DNA from: Eutypa lata | Taxonomy: Eukaryota; Ascomycota; Sordariomycetes; Xylariales; Diatrypaceae | Assembly (NCBI GenBank): GCA_022661535.1 | Contig: JAKULF010000022.1 | Coordinates: 122,962-186,961, forward strand | Length of the DNA: 64,000 bases | Direction: 5' to 3' | Shown here: positions 10,632-22,600 of the stretch, piece by piece | Layout: each line of letters begins with the position of its first letter | Numbering within the stretch: position 1 is the first letter of the stretch | Program-made: the position numbers and the translations under genes | The notes under the pieces: model-generated | The model's database searches: none | The model's input: the letters and a program-made list of their open reading frames with translations, nothing else | What the model was told of the DNA's origin: nothing

Positions 10632-12260
10632 ATGTTTATATTTTCTATCGTACCCTTTCATCTCAAATCTTTGAGGTGGGAAAACGCTTTTAAACAACGA
10701 ATTTATTTTTTTTGCAAACGCAGTCAATACAAACACATCATACTAACACATCTTACTTATACATCTTACCTGCACATCATACTAACACATCTTACAAACG
10801 CATTACCCTCCATTATGGCTTCTTTAGCTAAAACAAGTGAAAAATTTTCGGAGGGGGTTGACTTTCATTATAGTATTAACCAAACCCCTCCCGAAGTTGA
10901 GCGAGCAAAGGGAAATTACCTTTTTACAAAAGAGGGTAACAAGATATTTGACGGGTGTTCAGGTGCTGCTGTTTCTTGTATTGGTCATGGGAATAAGAGA
11001 GTGATCAAAGCAATACACAAGCAACTTAAAACCGGAGCTACCTATCTCCCGTCTGCTATTTGGTCCAGCAAAGTTGTCAAGAACTTGCGCAAGGAACTCA
11101 TTCGAGGTACGGATGAGAAATTGGTCGGAGTCTACTTGGCTTCGTCAGGTTCCGAAGCGACAGAGACTACCATGAAGCTGGCTCGCCAATATTTCTGGGA
11201 ACAGGGCCAGAAAACTCGTGTAAATTTCATTGCTCGAGAACGCTCCTACCATGGCAACACCCTCGCTGCCTTAGGTCTATCAGAATTTAAGGTCCGGCAA
11301 GAACCTTACATTCCCTTACTCCCAGAATATGTCCATCGCATTTCCTCCTGTTATCAATATCGTCAACAAAGGGATGGCGAATTGGACCAGGAGTTTGTGG
11401 ATAGAAAAGTCCAGGAACTTAAAGATAAGTTCCAGGAGTTAGGTCCAGATACCGTGATAGCTTTCGTGGCAGAACCAGTGGTTGGTGCTGCACTAGGGTG
11501 TGTACCACCTCCTCGAGGCTATTTGAAAGCCATGAAGGAGGTTTGCGACCAAAACGGAGCACTCTTCATCCTCGATGAAGTTATGTGCGGAATGGGCAGG
11601 ACTGGCATTCTGCATGCGTGGCAGGCAGAAGATGCTCTTCCTGATCTTCAAATGATAGGAAAAGGATTAGGTGCAGGATATGAACCTTTATCTGGGATCC
11701 TTATATCAAAAAAGGTCGCAGACGTTTTGATAGAAAAGGGTAAAGATTTCATCCACGGCTTGACCTTTCAAGCTATGCCTGTGCAAGCTGCTGCAGCCTT
11801 AGAGGTTCAAAGAATCATTAGGGAAGAAAACCTACTAAATAATGTCTCCAAACGAGGTATGGAATTAGAACAGCTTTTGAAAGCTGCTTTAGGCAATCAT
11901 CCACATGTTGGAGACATCCGGGGACGAGGTCTTTTCTGGGGTATAGAGTTTGTTAAAGACAAACAGACCAAAGAACCCTTCGAATCGCAAGAAAACCATG
12001 CATATGCTATTCAGAAATTGGCCTTGTCTGACTATAATTTTTTAGTTTATGCTAGCATGGGATGCAGTGATGGCATAAATGGGGATGTGATCATTATTGC
12101 ACCTCCATTAAATGTCAGTGAGAAAGATGTGAAGTATATAGCTAAGACGGTAGAGGCGGTGGTTAACCAACATTTTGCTGAATCAGGGGAAAAAAAAAAA
12201 AGTAAAAAAGAGAAAAAAATGAAAAAATTTCTTAGATCTGCTTTCTCTCTTTCTTTTTAG
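10632..12260 (+). CDS. class-III aminotransferase, copy 2 (intact, nuclear-like)
   Basis: Class-III PLP aminotransferase with every expected motif: SSGSEATE (about 11144-11167), YHGN, LDEVMCGMGRTG (about 11570-11605), GKGLGAGY (Schiff-base Lys near 11667), DFIHGLTFQAMP and [11 protein letters not shown]. All Trp codons are TGG, and G/C-ending codons are much commoner than in flanking genes. The likely native start is ATG 10815 (MASLAKTSEKF) in the context CATTATGGCT; the upstream 60 codons read like a 5' leader. The C-terminus is a Lys-rich low-complexity tail. Closest in organisation to uncharacterised fungal class-III aminotransferases (BioA/omega-aminotransferase-like); the substrate is unknown. 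Looks like a recent nuclear gene insertion. Confidence 0.85.
   Translation: MFIFSIVPFHLKSLRWENAFKQRIYFFCKRSQYKHIILTHLTYTSYLHIILTHLTNALPSIMASLAKTSEKFSEGVDFHYSINQTPPEVERAKGNYLFTKEGNKIFDGCSGAAVSCIGHGNKRVIKAIHKQLKTGATYLPSAIWSSKVVKNLRKELIRGTDEKLVGVYLASSGSEATETTMKLARQYFWEQGQKTRVNFIARERSYHGNTLAALGLSEFKVRQEPYIPLLPEYVHRISSCYQYRQQRDGELDQEFVDRKVQELKDKFQELGPDTVIAFVAEPVVGAALGCVPPPRGYLKAMKEVCDQNGALFILDEVMCGMGRTGILHAWQAEDALPDLQMIGKGLGAGYEPLSGILISKKVADVLIEKGKDFIHGLTFQAMPVQAAAALEVQRIIREENLLNNVSKRGMELEQLLKAALGNHPHVGDIRGRGLFWGIEFVKDKQTKEPFESQENHAYAIQKLALSDYNFLVYASMGCSDGINGDVIIIAPPLNVSEKDVKYIAKTVEAVVNQHFAESGEKKKSKKEKKMKKFLRSAFSLSF
10734..10795 (+). repeat. 23-nt direct repeat in the leader of aminotransferase copy 2
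   Basis: CACATCATACTAACACATCT plus TAC at 10734-10756 is repeated exactly at 10773-10795. It lies upstream of the probable ATG 10815 and looks like untranslated leader rather than coding sequence. Confidence 0.85.
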
Positions 12261-12575
12261 CGTTGTTTTATAATTTTCACCTCGTTACTTTAAACGAATA
12301 TTACACTTTGTATTTTTCTTTATGTATTGGCTGTGCTTGCAGAAAATTAATTAAATAAAAAAAAAAGTTAAGTTTTTTTTTTTATTGTTTGAATATTGAC
12401 GTTACATAATTTTTATGTAAACTGTTAGGCGTTATGCTTTTGTTTTTTTAGCTCAAAAAAAAAAATAAATCATTGATTAAACAATACTTTGCCTTTTTTT
12501 AAATAGAGGTGATGGTTCTAGATTCTAGAGCTGCTTGAGCACGAGCTTATTGTTTACCGAGATTACAATGATAAG
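12261..12575. other. spacer with A- and T-runs after aminotransferase copy 2
   Basis: No gene seen. Contains several A/T homopolymers, including one just after AATTAATTAAATA near 12345-12367 that could be an old 3' end or poly(A) tract of the inserted gene. The insertion boundary is not sharp. Confidence 0.4.
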
Positions 12576-12644
12576 GTGTATTAATTTAAAGGTAGAATAT
12601 AGTAGTACGGTTACTATTGTATAAGTTCGAGTCTTATATACACT
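12576..12644 (+). tRNA. trnR: tRNA-Arg (ACG)
   Basis: Acceptor GTGTATT with TATACAC (6 of 7 paired), short D-arm, anticodon stem TAGTA/TACTA around loop GTACGGT (anticodon ACG, U33 present), T-arm ATAAG TTCGAGT CTTAT. Confidence 0.75.
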
Positions 12645-13228
12645 TGTTTAATATTTATATAATAACTATAAAAATATTATTATATTAATTTAATATACTA
12701 TAAACTAAAATTATGAATAATATGGATAAATTATCATATATTTATAAAAATGTAGTAAAATTATATACAATGTGAGTTTAATTAATAAACCTTTAATTTA
12801 GGTTATATATATAAAGTATAAAATTAAAGATTATAAAAAAAAATATAAAAAGCGATAGTAAGCAAATCAACAATTTTTATATTTTTTTTATATTTAAAAT
12901 AAAGATAATTATATATGTGTTAAGTATCTCTTAAGTTATATAACATATATATTATAGTGACATATATTTAGAAGATAATATATCAAAAACTACTTAGACG
13001 TGTAATTATGTGAAGGATATCTATTGTATTCTGAAAATCCTATATGATGTTTATGAAGATTCATTTATTGGTAATTATTATAAATAGGTTAAAGATTTAA
13101 TAGAGGTTGTGTTGTTTTTTTTTTTGCATGTCCAAAATTTAAAGATAGTTACTCTACAGCTAAAATAGTAGCTTTAGAATGATAAGCAAGGAGGTTTTAT
13201 TAATATAATAAAATTTATTGTTATTTAA
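12645..13228. other. AT-rich spacer
   Basis: Very AT-rich sequence with no ORF or RNA gene I can support. Confidence 0.5.
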
Positions 13229-13299
13229 AGGATGTTAGTTTAATGGAAAACCCTGGTATTATAGCTACTAAAATATAAGTTCGAGTCTTATACATCTTG
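13229..13299 (+). tRNA. tRNA-like gene, apparent anticodon AUA
   Basis: Acceptor AGGATGT/ACATCTT, D-arm GTTT AATGGA AAAC, anticodon stem TGGTA/TACTA around loop TTATAGC, T-arm identical to that of trnR(ACG). The cloverleaf is good, but the AUA anticodon (nominally Tyr) is unusual, so the identity is left open. Confidence 0.5.
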
Positions 13300-13338
13300 G
13301 CTTGTTTTATTTTTTTAATAATAATTAAATAACAAGTA

Positions 13339-13358
13339 TTGTGATAAATTTATCACAA
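13339..13358. promoter_or_regulatory. perfect 20-nt palindrome upstream of nad4L
   Basis: TTGTGATAAATTTATCACAA is self-complementary and lies 40 nt before the nad4L start. It could fold as a short hairpin in RNA; the role is unknown. Confidence 0.5.
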
Positions 13359-13398
13359 TTTTTATTATTACAATAATTTAATTTTTTATAAATATACA

Positions 13399-13668
13399 AT
13401 GAATATTACACTAATACTTTTTTTAATAGGGATTCTAGGATTCGTATTAAATAGAAAAAATATTATATTGATGCTAATCTCTATTGAGATTATGTTATTG
13501 TCTATAACATTTTTAATATTGGTAAGTTCACTTAACATTGATGATATAATTGGCCAAACATATGCTATATATATTATAGCAGTAGCAGGTGCAGAATCTG
13601 CTATAGGTTTGGGTATTCTAGTAGCTTTCTATAGATTAAGAGGAAGTATAGCAATAGAATATAAATAA
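13399..13668 (+). CDS. nad4L: NADH dehydrogenase subunit 4L
   Basis: 89 residues in three hydrophobic helices ([15 protein letters not shown]..., ending [12 protein letters not shown]). Complex I proton-channel subunit. Its TAA shares one base with the ATG of nad5 (13668), the common fungal nad4L/nad5 overlap, so the two are co-transcribed. Complete, no intron. Confidence 0.97.
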   Translation: MNITLILFLIGILGFVLNRKNIILMLISIEIMLLSITFLILVSSLNIDDIIGQTYAIYIIAVAGAESAIGLGILVAFYRLRGSIAIEYK

Positions 13669-16600
13669 TGTATTTAGTAATAATAATTTTACCTTTATTA
13701 GGGTCTATAGTTTCTGGCTTTTTTGGTAGAAAAGTTGGAGTTAGCGGAGCACAGTTCATTACATGTTTTAGTGTAATAGTCACTACAATACTAGCAGTAA
13801 TAGCCTTTTTTGAAGTAGGGTTTAATAATATCCCTGTTTCAATTGAATTATTTAGATGAATAGATAGTGAATGATTTAATATTTTATGAGGTTTTGAATT
13901 TGATAGTTTAACAGTGTCCATGTTAATACCTGTGTTAATTATAAGTTCTTTAGTTCATATTTACTCAATTTCGTACATGAGCAACGATCCTCACGTACAA
14001 CGTTTCTTTAGTTATTTAAGCTTATTCACTTTTATGATGATTATATTGGTTACAGCTAATAATTATCTATTAATGTTTGTAGGATGAGAAGGTGTAGGAG
14101 TTTGTTCATATCTTTTAGTAAGTTTTTGATTTACTAGAATTGCAGCAAATCAAAGTTCTATATCTGCATTTTTAACTAATAGAGTGGGTGATTGCTTTTT
14201 AACTATAGGTATGTTTGCTATTTTATGATCTTTAGGTAAGAAAAAAAATTCTAAAGTTTTTAGAACATCGAAAAATAAAAATATTAAATTTTCTTTATTA
14301 TATAATTATAAAACAGAAACTTTACGTAAAACTTCTCAATTTAATTCTATATCTTACGGGCAAGTAAGAAAATATTCTTCTTTTGGGCCCTATTTAGCGG
14401 GATTGATAGAAGGAGATGGACACATAGCTGTACAAGATAAAAATACAGAAAAAAAAGTAATACATAGACCTAAAATAATTATTGCTTTTAATATACATGA
14501 TAAAGCTTTAGCTGATAAATTATCTATGGATTTAAAAGTAGGGAAAGTTATTAATAAACCTAAAGAAGGTCATGTAATACTACAAATTTTATCTAAAGAA
14601 GAAGTTTTGAAAATAATTCATTTAATTAATGGTTATATGCGAACACCTAAAATAGAAGCTTTACATAGAGCTATTTATTGAATAAATGTAAAAGATAATA
14701 GTTCTATACCTTGCTTAGGTTTAGATAAATCTCCTTTAGATAGTAATGGTTGATTAGCAGGGTTTACAGACTCCGACGGGTGTTTTAGTATAACTGTTTA
14801 CGATCGTAAGAAAAATGGTGTATTTTTAAGAACTAGTGTTCAAACTTTTTTCCGTATAGAAGTAAAACAGAATTATTCTAGAGAGGTTACTCTTGAACAA
14901 GGGGGATCTAGTTTTTTTTTTATTATGAGTGAAATTGCTGCTTTTTTTACAGTGAATTTGTACACTAGAACTCGAAAAACTAAGGATAAAGTGTTTTATG
15001 CTTTTGTTGCGATAGCTCATAATTCAAGAAGTCATGAAATAGTTCGTAAATATTTTGAAAAGTTTCCTTTATACTCTTCTAAGTATTTAGCTTATAAGGA
15101 CTGATGTCTTGTTCAAGATCTTCATAGAGGAAATCTAAGTAAAGATAATCTGGAAAAAATAAAACATATAAAAAATCAATTTAATAGTAAACGAAAAGTA
15201 TTTGATTTTTCGCATCTTAATTCTTTACAAATTAAATAAATTGCCGTGGGAGATATTAATATCTCTCTTATTATATAACCATATGCGGGAAACTCCTAAA
15301 GTCTTTTTATAGATTATTGTGGAAACTTATATAAATAGGATGTACACAAAACTTAAAAATTAAAAAGAATAGAACTATGTGACAATGGATAATCCGCAGG
15401 AAACAGATAATAAAAAATTATTAAAAGGTTCCTCAGAGACTACACGTTATACCCCTTATTTTACGATAATATATAATAATATATTAGCTTTAAGGGTGAA
15501 GATATAGTCCAAGTTATAGCTGAAAGGTTATATGTTTCTTGAATTTAGATTATGCAACAGTTTTTTCTTTGGCGCCATACATTAATGAAAATATTATAAC
15601 TGTTATAGGAATATGTTTATTAATAGGTGCTATGGCCAAAAGTGTGCGCTGATGTGCTTTATTTCGAAATGGAGACAAAGTCTCTAAACATTGACCAATT
15701 ATGTTTCTGACTACGAAGTTAGATGGAGGGGAAAACCTAACATTGAACATAGCATCTTCGTATAATGGAGAGATTAAACCCAATCAGGATGGTTGAGTGG
15801 CTCTTCTAGTCAATACTTCTAAGGTTAAAACTATACTGTTTGAAGTCTATCTACCAGGTGTCTTAAGCCATGGACTTCGACTCGCCTGAGACAGGTCGAA
15901 TGTGGCAAATCCTTATCTTGAACTTTTGGATAGGATTATGGTCTGCTCACAACCGAATTGCATAAACAATTTAAAGGTAGAGAGTGGACAACCTAAGGGA
16001 GTTAATATTCGAAATTTAAGAACTTCAGGATTGCCTAAGGTCAGAAATGGCTATGGCTACAGAGGAACTGAAGTACCCGTTAGTTTTATTAATTTATACA
16101 ACTCTATGAAAATAGGGTGAAGGGGAAGAGTTCCAGGTCTTAATCTTAGAATGTTATCCACTAGTGCTGGGAGTCCAGTACAGATAAAATCTAACACTAA
16201 TGCGAAACTTCTAAAACTAGCTGAACACTGTAAAAAACACCCGAACGATGTAGTTAGTATGGATAAGATATACAGATTAATGTATGATCCTAACTTATAT
16301 AAATTAGCGTATAATACGCTAAAAAGTAATTCCAGTAATAGGACTCCAGGTATAAACCCTACTACTTTAAATGGAATATCCGTTAAAGCTATATATGATA
16401 TAATCTTAAAACTTCAAAATGGTACCTTTATATTTCCCCCGGGTAGAAGAGTTGAAATCCCTAAAGCCAATGGCGGAACGAGATTTCTAACTATTACTTC
16501 TACAAGAGATAAATTAGTGCAAGAAGTGATAAGAATGATTCTTGAACTTATTTTTGAACCTACCTTATCAAAATTTAGTCATGGTTTTAGAACAGAAAAA

Positions 16601-19600
16601 AGTTGCAACACTGCTCTTAGAGAAATCAAGATGACGTTTGGCGTAGCTACTTGATACATTGAAGGAGATATTTCTAAATGTTTTAACTCTTTCAACCACG
16701 AAATCTTAATGAATATAATTGAGAATAAGATTCTAGATAGAAGGTTCACTGATTTGATTCGAAAAGCTTTGAATGCAGGGTACTTCAAATTCGAAGTAGA
16801 CAAAGATTCAATAATTGGTACTACTCAAGGTTCTATAATAAGCCCTATTCTAAGTAATATTTATTTAAATAAATTAGATAGATATATAGAGTTTTTAAAA
16901 TCAGACTTTGACACTGGTGTAGAACCCAAGTTAAGTTCTGAATATTATTCCATGGATCCAAGTTTCAAAAAATTGGTATACACTAGGTATGCTAATAATT
17001 GAATCCTAGGAATAAGGGGTTCTAAAAAAGATTGTTTAATGCTATTAGAAAAAATTGGAACTTTCTTGAAGGATAAATTAGAGTTGGATTTAAGTTCGGA
17101 TAAGATTCTTGTTACTAATGCGAAGGAAGGTAAAGCTCTTTTCTTAGGAATGAAAATTGTTAGACCAAAGTTAGAAAAAAAAAGCCCATTTGGCTATAAT
17201 AAGATAAATAGTACGAAGATTAGACTAGAAGCTCCTAAACGGAAAATATTAGGTAAACTGTATAAAGAAAGATTTATTAAAAAAGGGAAGATTGCACCTA
17301 AGTTTACCTGACTAGGTTACAATAAAGATACTATAATAACCTTATACAATTCAGTATATAGAAAATATATCCATTATTATAGTTTTACTCATAATTTTTC
17401 TAGCTTCTCTTCCTTACTCCACTTTATATTTAAATCTTCTTGTGCCAAATTACTTGCAGCCAAGTTTAATCTAAAAACTCAAAGGCAAGTATTAGCTAAA
17501 TTAGGTAAGGATTTAAAAGGGGTGGACAGGATAGGATTTGTAAGAAAAAAAGAAAGTATAAACCTTAAATCGTATATAGATATTAATAAATTGAGTTTAG
17601 CATTAATTATCTTATATATTCTTTTTACTTTTCCAGCCTTAATTATATTTATTTCTATTTTTTTTAAGGAAATATTCAATAATTGAAACAAAATAAAGAA
17701 TTTAGGTTTAATATTAAGAGAAAAATATACCCATCCTAGAATAATATTTATAAATTGTATTTATCTATTTGTCTCAGGATTTATATTATATGGATTAGAA
17801 AATATTATTTTGGATATATTACTATTTATCCCGCTTTTTTCAATGATTATCATTACAGATGTACCTTATCTACTATATCTAATAATAGCAAAATTTGAAG
17901 ATGTAATCTTCAAATTTAAACAAAATAAAGTGGCTTTTTTATTAGATTTCTTATTAAAGTGAATAGTTCTTATTATAGTACGATTTGGTCTTATTAATCT
18001 CTGTTTTTTTCTTAATCCGTTCCTATCTAATAATATTATTGACTTTAAATTTTTAGCTAGTAAGATATTAAGTATAACACCACTTAATATTTTATTCCCT
18101 ATTTTCATTGAAACTCATGGTATTAAATTATGATATGCTTTTGATATAACTAAAGTATTACAATCATTGAATTTGAAGTTAAGTAATTATCCTTTACTTA
18201 AATTAGTGATGGATAATATTTTAGTATCATTAGGAGAGGTTTGGTGATTGGAATATAATATACAATCTGAAATAAATATTATAAATAATATTATCAGTAG
18301 TACAAAGAGTGAGTTTATTATAAATGAACCTAACACTACTACTGAAATAATGGTTATAGATAAAACCAAGGTTATAAAGAAAGTAGTGCCTAGAAGTTTA
18401 AGTAAGATGTTACTAGATTGAAGGGATGATAAATTAAATAATTTATCTAATTATTATAAATTTTGGATTAAATATAAATATGTATACGGAAAAAACATGC
18501 ATACTATAAAACTTAATCTTCTTCTAAAGTCTAGTATACCAAAACCTTCCGTTATGGATTTTGCAGAGTGACCTAAGCATAAAAAAGCTTCGGTTATGGA
18601 TATGATAAGCTTAGATGTATTTGAACCTTTAACCCAAAAAAATTTAGTAAAAATTGCTTCATTAACAGAGTTGTCCGACATAGTCGCACCAACTGATAAT
18701 GAGGTTATTGTGTTAACAGCAAACCATCCTACATCTGAAAATGTAGATAAAGGTAAAAGTAAAGCTTCAATAACTCAAGATCTTCAAGAAATAAGCTCTG
18801 CATCTTCCTCAGATGCTGAAATAGAAGAGACTATCCATGAATCTCGCCTAACTTATTTTAATAGTCAGAGAGTAGGAGAGTCTAGTAGTCAAGGGGGTAG
18901 AGGTGAATATGGTTTAAGTGGTATTCATAACGGAAATACTCAGATAGAGGTAATAAATCCTTGCAATATTCCATTACCCATTGAGACTCTGGATGAGCAT
19001 ACTGAATTATTATACCCTGGAGAACCTAGATTTCTTAAGGAGGCTTATAGTGATGAATCTAGCGATCTTACTAGTAGCTCAGGGAGTATTAGTTCTTTAT
19101 TTGACAAGATAAATAGTAAAAGTAGCTCAGGTAAACTTACTATAGAAAAACTAGAAAAGCTACATTATAAATATCGAAGAGCTACGTTTACAGATCCGAT
19201 AACTTCTCATCTTGAGTGCTTAATAGGGGGATTAGCTAATAACACGGAGTATTCAGATATTGCGCATAAATACCTTCACTCTGTTTCTACCTTAGAAGAC
19301 CTTATTGAAATGGAAGAAGCTCTAACGAGGGATATAGATATAGCTTCTGGTTTGGTTTTAGAACAAATAAGAAATGATGCTGTGCTAGAGCCTCTGGAAC
19401 AGTCTGTGAGAGATGAATACTTATCCATTATGTCCTCTTCAACATCACTACTTTTAGGTGAACGGGATGAACTGTTTAGAGATATGTCGATAGGGGATTA
19501 TGCTCAACTTATGACTAGAAGGGAAGGAGCTATATCTGCTTGAAGAAGGTCTATCGTTAACGAAACAGCTGTGGGGGTTTGAACCAAATTAACTTGACGA

Positions 19601-22600
19601 AGTTATGCATTAGCTAATCCTGGTTTAGGTTTAGATTCAGGTGCTCCAACTGAATACTTAGGATCTGAATATGACTCTGACTCTGACTCTGACTTAAAGT
19701 CAGAGTCAAACTCATAAAAAAAAACCAAAGTTTGGTTTTTCATATTTAATCGAGAAAGTGTAAATTTACAGTGTAATCAATAGTATATTAGGATTGGAGA
19801 GCCGTATGATAGGAAACTATCCCGTACGGTTCGGGAAAGGGTGCGTATACTAGTAATAAGTATACGTATCTAGTTCATTCTCAAGTTGGTCTTCATGTAT
19901 GATTACCTATGGCGATGGAGGGTCCTACTCCAGTTTCTGCTTTAATACATGCAGCTACTATGGTAACTGCCGGGGTATATTTATTAATACGTTCATCTCC
20001 TTTAATCGAATACAGTTCTACTATTTTATTGCTATGTTTGTGATTAGGTGCTATTACTACTGTTTTTAGTTCTCTTATTGGATTATTTCAACAAGATATT
20101 AAAAAAGTTATAGCTTATTCTACTATGAGTCAATTAGGTATGATGGTTATAGCAATAGGTTTATCTTCTTATAATGTAGCTTTATTTCATTTAGTAAATC
20201 ATGCTTTCTATAAAGGATTATTATTTTTAGGTGCTGGTGCTGTTATTCATGCAGTAGGAGATAACCAGGATTTCAGAAAATATGGAGGGTTAATTTCATT
20301 TTTACCTTTAACATATTCTGTTATATTAATAGCAAGTCTTAGTTTAGTTGCTTTCCCTTTTATGACAGGATTTTACAGTAAAGATTTTATATTAGAATCT
20401 GCTTTTGGTCAATATTATTTTAGTAGTATAGCTGTATATGTAATAGCAGTAATAGGTGCAATATTTACTACTTTGTACAGTATTAAGGTTTTATATTTAA
20501 CTTTCTTGAGCCCCGCTTTGGGACCTAGAGTTTATTACAATAATGCTCACGAAGGGGACTTCTTTCTTACTTTACCTTTAGTAGTATTAGCTATATTCTC
20601 TATTTTCTTTGGTTACTTAACTAAAGATATTTTCTTAGGGTTGGGTGCTGGATTCTTTTCAGATAACTCTATTTTTATTCACCCTAATCATGAAATAATG
20701 ATTGAAACAGAGTTTGGAGTACCTACTTTGTTTAAACTTTTACCTTTAGGCTTCACGGTATTTTTTAGTGCATTTGCTATTATTGTATCAGAATATTTAC
20801 CTGATTCTCTAATTAGCTTTAAATTTTCTAGAATTGGTTACAATATTTTTGGTTTCTTTAATCAAAGATTCCTTATAGAAATGTTCTATAATAAATACAT
20901 AACTAACTTAGTCTTAAATTTAGGTGGACAAACTACTAAGGTTTTAGATAAAGGTGCTATAGAATTAGTGGGACCATTTGGTATGGAAATTGGATTAGTT
21001 AAATTAAGTAAAAATATATCTTCGCTTAGTACAGGGGTTGTTACTTCATATGCATTATATATCTTAATGGGCTTAATCACATACGTATTATTAGGTTATT
21101 TTTTACAATTTAATCTTAGCATGGATTTAGTCTTAATATTTATTTTAGGTGTTATTTCTCTTATGTATACTGACTACAACTCATATCATAATTATAAATT
21201 AAGCGATAAAGTTTTAGAGGCATCTTTTTTGCCTCCTAAGACACCAATGTTAATAGATCAACCAATGATAAATATTTCAAATAGCAGACCTGTTAACTTT
21301 TTGACTTTTAATGTTCCTCTCCAGCTTCGCAGGAGTAGAATTATGAGGTTTTATTCTACGAGTGGAGATAGTAATACATCAAGTTTTTTTACCCTAATGG
21401 GTCCTCTTAATAAAAGCAACCTAAAGGCTACAAAAGCAAAAGGTGTGTACATTACTACAAACGATGGCACAGTATATTTAGACGCATGTTCAGGTGCAGG
21501 TGTTTCTTCTATTGGTCACAGGAATATGAGAGTCATTAATGCAATAACAAAGCAGAACAAAACAGGTATAACTTACCTGTCTTCATCTTGAGGAAATGAG
21601 GTGGCGGATAACTTGTGTAAGCAAATCATAAATGGAACAGATGGTAAGATGGCCAGAGTATACTTAATTAATTCAGGTTCTGAGGCAAATGAAACTGCAA
21701 TTAAGTTGGCCTATTCTTACCATTGTGAGAAGAATGATACTAAACGTATTAATATTATTGCTAGGGAGGGTTCTTATCATGGAGCTACCTTTATGGCTTT
21801 GAGTATATCAGGATATAATACTCGTAAGAATTTTTACAAATGAATACTAAAGTCTGATAATATCCACTACGTTTCCGCATGTTACTCCTACCGTCAACAA
21901 CTAATAGCTGAATCTGATTCAGCTTTCGTTGCTAGAAAAAAAGCTGAACTAGAAGCCAAATTCATAGAGATAGGGCCTGATACAGTTATGGCCTTTATCC
22001 TTGAGCCTGTGGTTGGGGCAGCCTTAGGATGTGTTCCTTTTGTACCTGGTTATTTAAAAGCGATGAAAGATGTTTGCCATAAATACGGTGCTCTTTTAAT
22101 ATTTGATGAAGTAATGTGCGGATCCGGTAGAACTGGAACTTTGCATGCGTGGCAGGCAGAAAATATTGTACCTGATATTCAAACCATGGCCAAAGGACTT
22201 GGCGGAGGATATGTACCTATTTCTGCCGTATTAGCTACTGAAAAAGTAGTTAAAGTAATAGGAAAAGGTAGCGGGGAATTCGTTCACGGGCAGACCTATG
22301 AAGGGATGCCTGCAACTGCAATTGGTGCTTTAGAAGTTCAGAAATTTATTCAAGATAATAACTTACTAGAAAATGTAACCATACAGGGGGCATATTTAAG
22401 TGAACGTTTAAAAGCTGTTTTAGGTAATCACCTTAATGTTGGAGACATTCGGGGACGAGGTCTTTTCTGAGCTATAGAATTTGTGAAGGATAAAGGAACT
22501 AAAGAACCCTTTAACTCTAAACTCGAGATAGCAAAAAAGATAGCAGATTTAGCCTTCTCACCTCAGTTTAAATTGCTAATTTACTATGGCGGAGATGCAG

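Larger units (their letters stand above)
15644..19878 (+). other. nad5 intron 2, group II
   Basis: Starts GTGCG, ends AT, and contains a classical domain V near the 3' end (19799-19832, AGCCG ... GAAA ... CGGTT). Splicing joins AKS to SQVGLH, as expected for NAD5. The only group II intron recognised in the window; 4.2 kb. Confidence 0.92.

Noticed and set aside
13601..18681. Minus-strand open frames within nad4L, nad5 and its introns
   Set aside because: They are antisense shadows of clearly conserved + strand genes, without motifs or start context of their own.
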